Shown: piece by piece, positions 5,551 through 7,948 of the stretch
Layout of the letters: each line of letters opens with the position of its first letter
How positions within the stretch are numbered: the first letter of the stretch is position 1
Position numbers and translations under genes: made by a program
Notes under the pieces: model-generated
What the model saw: only the letters and a program-made list of their open reading frames with translations
Database searches by the model: none
Told to the model about the DNA's origin: nothing
Source: Phycisphaerales bacterium UBA1910
GTDB taxonomy: Bacteria; Planctomycetota; Phycisphaerae; Phycisphaerales; UBA1924
Assembly (NCBI GenBank): GCA_002337545.1
Contig: DDGE01000057.1
Coordinates: 33,179-41,126 of the forward strand
Length of the DNA: 7,948 bases
Reading direction: 5' to 3'

Positions 5551-6768
5551 CTCGTTAGCACCATCGCCGCACTACTCACACTTACCGGAACTGCCGCGCT
5601 CGGCCCCACTTCGATTCATGACGCGATCCCCGATTCTGAAGGCGTGATCGACGATCGATTCGTTGTCATCTCGGACACCGAGATTATCGCCGACGGCGTC
5701 ACCTATCACTCTTGGGAAGAACTCGCAGAATCGGGTTTCCATCATCTCGAGGAAAACCGCTGCAAGACCATCAGCTTCGGTGAAGATGTCGCCCGCGGCA
5801 CACCGAGCGACTGTTCCTTCTCCCGCACTCGAGTCGAACCGGAATACGATCCGAGTGTTGAAAAGTACCGCATCCCGGTTGTCGTTCACATCATCCAGCG
5901 CACGAACGGGACAGGGAATGTCCCTGATTCCCGTGTCTACTCGCAGATCGAAATCCTGAACGAGGACTTCCAGGCGATTGCGGGCACGAACGGCGCACCC
6001 GGCACCGATACACAAATCGAGTTCTATCTGGCAACGGAAGATCCGGACGGAAACCCAACGACCGGCATTACCCGCTCGACAAACAACACCTGGTATAACG
6101 ACGGCGGCGCGTACTACAACACCCTCGCGTGGGACACAAACCGCTACCTCAACATCTACACCAACAGTGGCGGCGGTGCTCTGGGATATGTCCCGAACCT
6201 CCCTCAGGGCGGGATCGCCGGCTCAAACTCAGACCGTGTGGTTATTCTTCATTCCACCTTCGGTCGCAATGCTCCCTACTCCCCATTCAACCTGGGACGC
6301 ACCGTCACCCACGAGGTCGGGCACTATCTGGGTCTTGAGCACACATTCTCAGGTGGATGCTCGAACTCCTATACATCCGGCGACTTGATCGTCGATACCA
6401 ATCCGGAGAGCTCACCCACTTACGGGTGTCCCGGGAGCCGCACATCCTGTGGGTCGCAGGCACCGATCGATAACTACATGGACTATTCCGACGACCGGTG
6501 CATGAATAAGTTCACCCCAGAGCAAACGAACCGCATGCGGTGCTCGCTCATCAACTACCGCCCAAACCTCTACACCATCGCCGGCCCTACTGGTTGCTCT
6601 GATGCGGATCTTGCAGAACCCTTCGGCGAGCTCAACTTCTTCGATGTCTCCGCCTATCTGGCCGCGTTCACCGCGCAGGAATCAGCCGCAGACTTCGATC
6701 AGAACGGGAACTTCGATTTCTTTGATGTTTCGCTGTTCCTTGGGCTTTACAACTTCGGTTGCCCCTGA
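5548..6768 (+). CDS. Secreted M43-type zinc metalloprotease with a C-terminal GC-type dockerin domain
   Basis: A 406-aa exported protease. Residues 1-18 are hydrophobic (MLVSTIAALLTLTGTAALG), a probable signal peptide, though without the usual basic start. A propeptide follows to about 105; it contains ENRCKT (C72), which recalls the RCGT cysteine-switch motif of M43 enzymes. The catalytic domain begins at RIPVVVHIIQR, continues with SQIEILNEDFQ, and carries the zinc site HEVGHYLGLEHTF (H255, H259 and H265 as ligands, E256 as base) and the Met-turn NYMDYSDD (M311). This is the pappalysin/cytophagalysin pattern of family M43. Residues about 350-406 form the tail: ADLAEPFGELNFFDVSAYL, then DFDQNGNFDFFDVSLFL and a final GCP. 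Asp/Asn spacing suggests a dockerin-like calcium loop, and two cysteines bracket the domain. This tail marks many exported Phycisphaerae proteins and may serve sorting or surface attachment. A terminator follows directly. Confidence 0.93.
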   Translation: MLVSTIAALLTLTGTAALGPTSIHDAIPDSEGVIDDRFVVISDTEIIADGVTYHSWEELAESGFHHLEENRCKTISFGEDVARGTPSDCSFSRTRVEPEYDPSVEKYRIPVVVHIIQRTNGTGNVPDSRVYSQIEILNEDFQAIAGTNGAPGTDTQIEFYLATEDPDGNPTTGITRSTNNTWYNDGGAYYNTLAWDTNRYLNIYTNSGGGALGYVPNLPQGGIAGSNSDRVVILHSTFGRNAPYSPFNLGRTVTHEVGHYLGLEHTFSGGCSNSYTSGDLIVDTNPESSPTYGCPGSRTSCGSQAPIDNYMDYSDDRCMNKFTPEQTNRMRCSLINYRPNLYTIAGPTGCSDADLAEPFGELNFFDVSAYLAAFTAQESAADFDQNGNFDFFDVSLFLGLYNFGCP

Positions 6769-6796
6769 TCGACGGCTCTGAAAAACGCCATTCGTC

Positions 6797-6834
6797 AACG
6801 CCCCTCGAGTCGTGTGCTCCGAGGGGCGTTTTTT
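6797..6834 (+). terminator. Rho-independent terminator after the protease gene
   Basis: Perfect 11-bp stem AACGCCCCTCG (6797-6807) with CGAGGGGCGTT (6820-6830), a 12-nt loop, and six T from 6829 to 6834. It begins 29 bp after the protease stop. A second upstream copy of the 5' arm (AAAAACGCC, 6781-6789) could also pair with GGCGTTTTT at 6825-6833. Confidence 0.9.
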
Positions 6835-6866
6835 ATCCATGATCCATGAGGGAACAGGTGCAGTGG

Positions 6867-6892
6867 TTGACCCAGACATGCGGGCGTATACT
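6867..6892 (+). promoter_or_regulatory. Candidate promoter of tRNA-Thr
   Basis: TTGACC (6867-6872) resembles a -35 box and TATACT (6887-6892) matches five of six bases of the -10 consensus, but the 14-bp spacing is short. TACTCT at 6889-6894 would give 16 bp with a poorer match. It lies between a terminator and the tRNA, where a promoter is needed. Transcription would start near 6899, about 26 nt before the mature tRNA. Confidence 0.45.
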
Positions 6893-6924
6893 CTTTGCCC
6901 GTCCCCGCGGCCCGTGGGGCAAAC

Positions 6925-6997
6925 GCCACCTTAGCTCAGTTGGTAGAGCGAAGCTTTCGTAAAGCTTAGGTCGCGAGTTCAAGTCTCGCAGGTGGCT
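6925..6997 (+). tRNA. tRNA-Thr, anticodon CGT
   Basis: A full 73-nt cloverleaf can be drawn. The acceptor stem is GCCACCT with AGGTGGC (6925-6931 and 6990-6996), all seven pairs matched. The D stem is GCTC/GAGC around AGTTGGTA. The anticodon stem is AAGCT/AGCTT around TTCGTAA, which places CGT at 34-36. The variable loop is AGGTC, and the T stem is GCGAG/CTCGC around TTCAAGT. The discriminator base is T. No CCA is encoded (TTCC follows), so it must be added after transcription. The anticodon reads ACG threonine codons. It is a single gene with its own apparent promoter, separated by a terminator from the protease. Confidence 0.95.
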
Positions 6998-7124
6998 TTC
7001 CCCCACTCACAGATGCACGACAAGGTAAACTGTTACTTCTTGCTCTTCTTGCGCTCTTTTTCCCACCCTCTCCCAGCAAATACCCGATTGGCAACCTGCA
7101 CCCCCATGAGGTAAAGTAGGTAAT
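6998..7124 (+). other. 127-bp gap between tRNA-Thr and the response regulator
   Basis: It contains a pyrimidine-rich stretch at about 7035-7075 (repeated CTTCTTGC-like units, then CTCTTTTTCCC). This could help end the tRNA transcript but has no stem before it. No convincing promoter is visible for the response regulator. On the minus strand one frame is stop-free from 7149 to 7033 and resembles the end of a membrane protein; it is described as a finding, not called as a gene. Confidence 0.4.
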
Positions 7125-7568
7125 ATGCCCCAACCGCTCCGCCAATCCACTACGACTGCTGATACGATCCTGCTGGTCGAGGATGACCAGAATCACTGCG
7201 ATCTCATCGACCGGACGATTCAAAAAAACACAATCGATCGGGAGATCCGCACGGTTCATTTCTTTGACGGCGAAGCCGCGAAGAACTATCTCGAGCATCA
7301 GGCCGAAGACCTTCCGAAGCTGATCCTGCTCGATCTCAAACTCCCGAAAGTCAGTGGGCTCGAACTGCTCGCCTGGATCAAGTCTGACACATCACTCCGC
7401 CGAATCCCCGTTGTCATCCTCACAACATCGCTCGCCGAGCACGATACACAACAGGCGATCGAACTCAACGCGAACAGCATCCTGACCAAGTCGATCAACT
7501 TCGTCGAGTTCAACGAGATGATCAACGACACGATTACCTACTGGATGAGGTGGAACCGTGGAGCCTGA
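7125..7568 (+). CDS. Single-domain response regulator (Rcp1-like receiver)
   Basis: A 147-aa protein that is one receiver (REC) domain with no output domain. The ATG at 7125 has AGG 4 nt upstream (7118-7120) and GAGGT further up. The domain shows the acidic cluster LLVEDD (E19-D20-D21), the phosphoacceptor D70 in LILLDLKLP, T100 in VVILTTS, and K122 in ILTKSINF. The D-to-T and D-to-K distances (+30 and +52) equal those of CheY. The motif LDLKLPKVSGLELL and the tail TITYWMRWN are typical of the Rcp1-like group, often encoded beside multi-domain sensor kinases. The protein probably passes phosphate or binds a partner rather than DNA. The next gene starts inside its last codons, so the two are likely translated together and work as a pair. 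Confidence 0.94.
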   Translation: MPQPLRQSTTTADTILLVEDDQNHCDLIDRTIQKNTIDREIRTVHFFDGEAAKNYLEHQAEDLPKLILLDLKLPKVSGLELLAWIKSDTSLRRIPVVILTTSLAEHDTQQAIELNANSILTKSINFVEFNEMINDTITYWMRWNRGA

Positions 7569-7948
7569 ACTCAACCAAGCCAAGGGAACGGATCCCAGTC
7601 GTTCGAGAATGAAACTCGAGCAAGCCACGCGGCTGCATTGGTTCCATTGGGTCGTGGTCATCGGTTCGCTTGTGCTCACATTTTTCGCATGGAACCTCGC
7701 GAAGAATCAGGTCAATGATCGTGTAGAACGACAGTTTGATCGTGAAGCTCAGCGGGTGATCGCAAGCATCAAAGAACGAATGAAGAAATACGAAGACGCG
7801 CTCTGGGCTGGCGTCGCGCTCTACGAAACACTCGATGGACAAGTAACACACGAGAACTGGGTCGACTACTCAACGAGCATCTCAATCGAAGAGAAATATC
7901 CCGGGATCAGCGGGCTCGGATTCATTACGCGTATCCAACCCGAACAGG
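7558..7948 (+). CDS. Membrane sensor protein with an N-terminal CHASE domain, probably a histidine kinase (3' end outside the window)
   Basis: The first 130 residues of a larger protein; the frame is open to the window edge. The GTG at 7558 is chosen because GAGG (7547-7550) lies 7 nt upstream and it overlaps the response regulator stop by 11 bp. The ATG at 7609 is an alternative. A short polar start is followed by a transmembrane helix at about 30-46 (WVVVIGSLVLTFFAW) and an extracytoplasmic segment. That segment contains FDREAQRVIASIKERM, YEDALWAGVALYE, ENWVDYSTS, and then YPGISGLGFITRI. This is the start of a CHASE domain, an extracellular ligand-sensing module of bacterial kinases and cyclases. 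The kinase part is not visible; it is inferred from the coupled receiver gene. A diguanylate cyclase or other output cannot be excluded. Confidence 0.88.
   Translation, partial: MEPELNQAKGTDPSRSRMKLEQATRLHWFHWVVVIGSLVLTFFAWNLAKNQVNDRVERQFDREAQRVIASIKERMKKYEDALWAGVALYETLDGQVTHENWVDYSTSISIEEKYPGISGLGFITRIQPEQ

Noticed and set aside
6951..6967. Two AAGCTT direct repeats at 6951 and 6962 next to each other
   Set aside because: They are the two strands of the tRNA anticodon stem plus loop bases, not a mobile-element or attachment-site duplication.
6925..7124. Possible integration site (att) at the 3' end of tRNA-Thr
   Set aside because: No integrase, no repeat of the tRNA 3' end and no foreign-looking genes are visible in the window. 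Only the odd minus-strand reading at 7033-7149 hints at rearrangement.
6966..7298. 110-residue minus-strand open frame ending in ARLELAT
   Set aside because: Its C-terminus is the antisense translation of the tRNA-Thr T arm, a classic false protein, and the rest is antisense to the response regulator.

Overview
The window looks like chromosomal DNA of a planctomycete, most likely of class Phycisphaerae (order Phycisphaerales). Two things point there. A secreted metalloprotease ends in the Asp/Phe-rich 'GC-type dockerin' tail typical of that group. Three small membrane proteins end in CxxC...CxxCPECG zinc ribbons of the kind abundant in planctomycetes. The DNA is GC-rich, and no phage, transposon, CRISPR or conjugation gene is visible. 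The assignment is an inference from protein families, not from a marker-gene tree.

Layout, left to right. Positions 1-711 (+) hold the C-terminal part of mutS, cut by the window edge. It converges, with only 5 bp between stop codons, on a minus-strand gene (717-1658) for an exported TPR protein with a DUF1579-like C-terminal domain. Upstream of that gene on the minus strand lies a compact cassette of three paralogous two-helix membrane proteins with C-terminal zinc ribbons (transcribed 3170 to 1701). Its gene borders overlap by 4 bp and 17 bp, and the TPR gene may belong to the same operon. An aldo/keto reductase gene (3211-4299, +) diverges from this cassette across about 40 bp.

On the plus strand follow a lipoprotein with a DUF6624-like domain (4470-5285), then a 262-bp gap full of inverted repeats (5286-5547). 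After the gap comes an M43-type zinc metalloprotease with the C-terminal dockerin-like anchor (5548-6768), closed by a strong intrinsic terminator. A promoter-like segment then leads to tRNA-Thr(CGT) (6925-6997). The window ends in a two-component pair: a single-domain response regulator (7125-7568), overlapped by 11 bp by the start of a CHASE-domain membrane sensor, probably a histidine kinase, that runs off the edge (7558-7948).

Functionally the window mixes housekeeping genes (mutS, tRNA-Thr) with envelope and secreted proteins and the start of a signalling operon. I see no complete new defence or mobile system. The parts most worth following up are the three-gene zinc-ribbon membrane cassette, the structured gap before the protease, a stop-free minus-strand reading of membrane-protein character next to the response regulator, and an apparent strong excess of the palindrome CGATCG.
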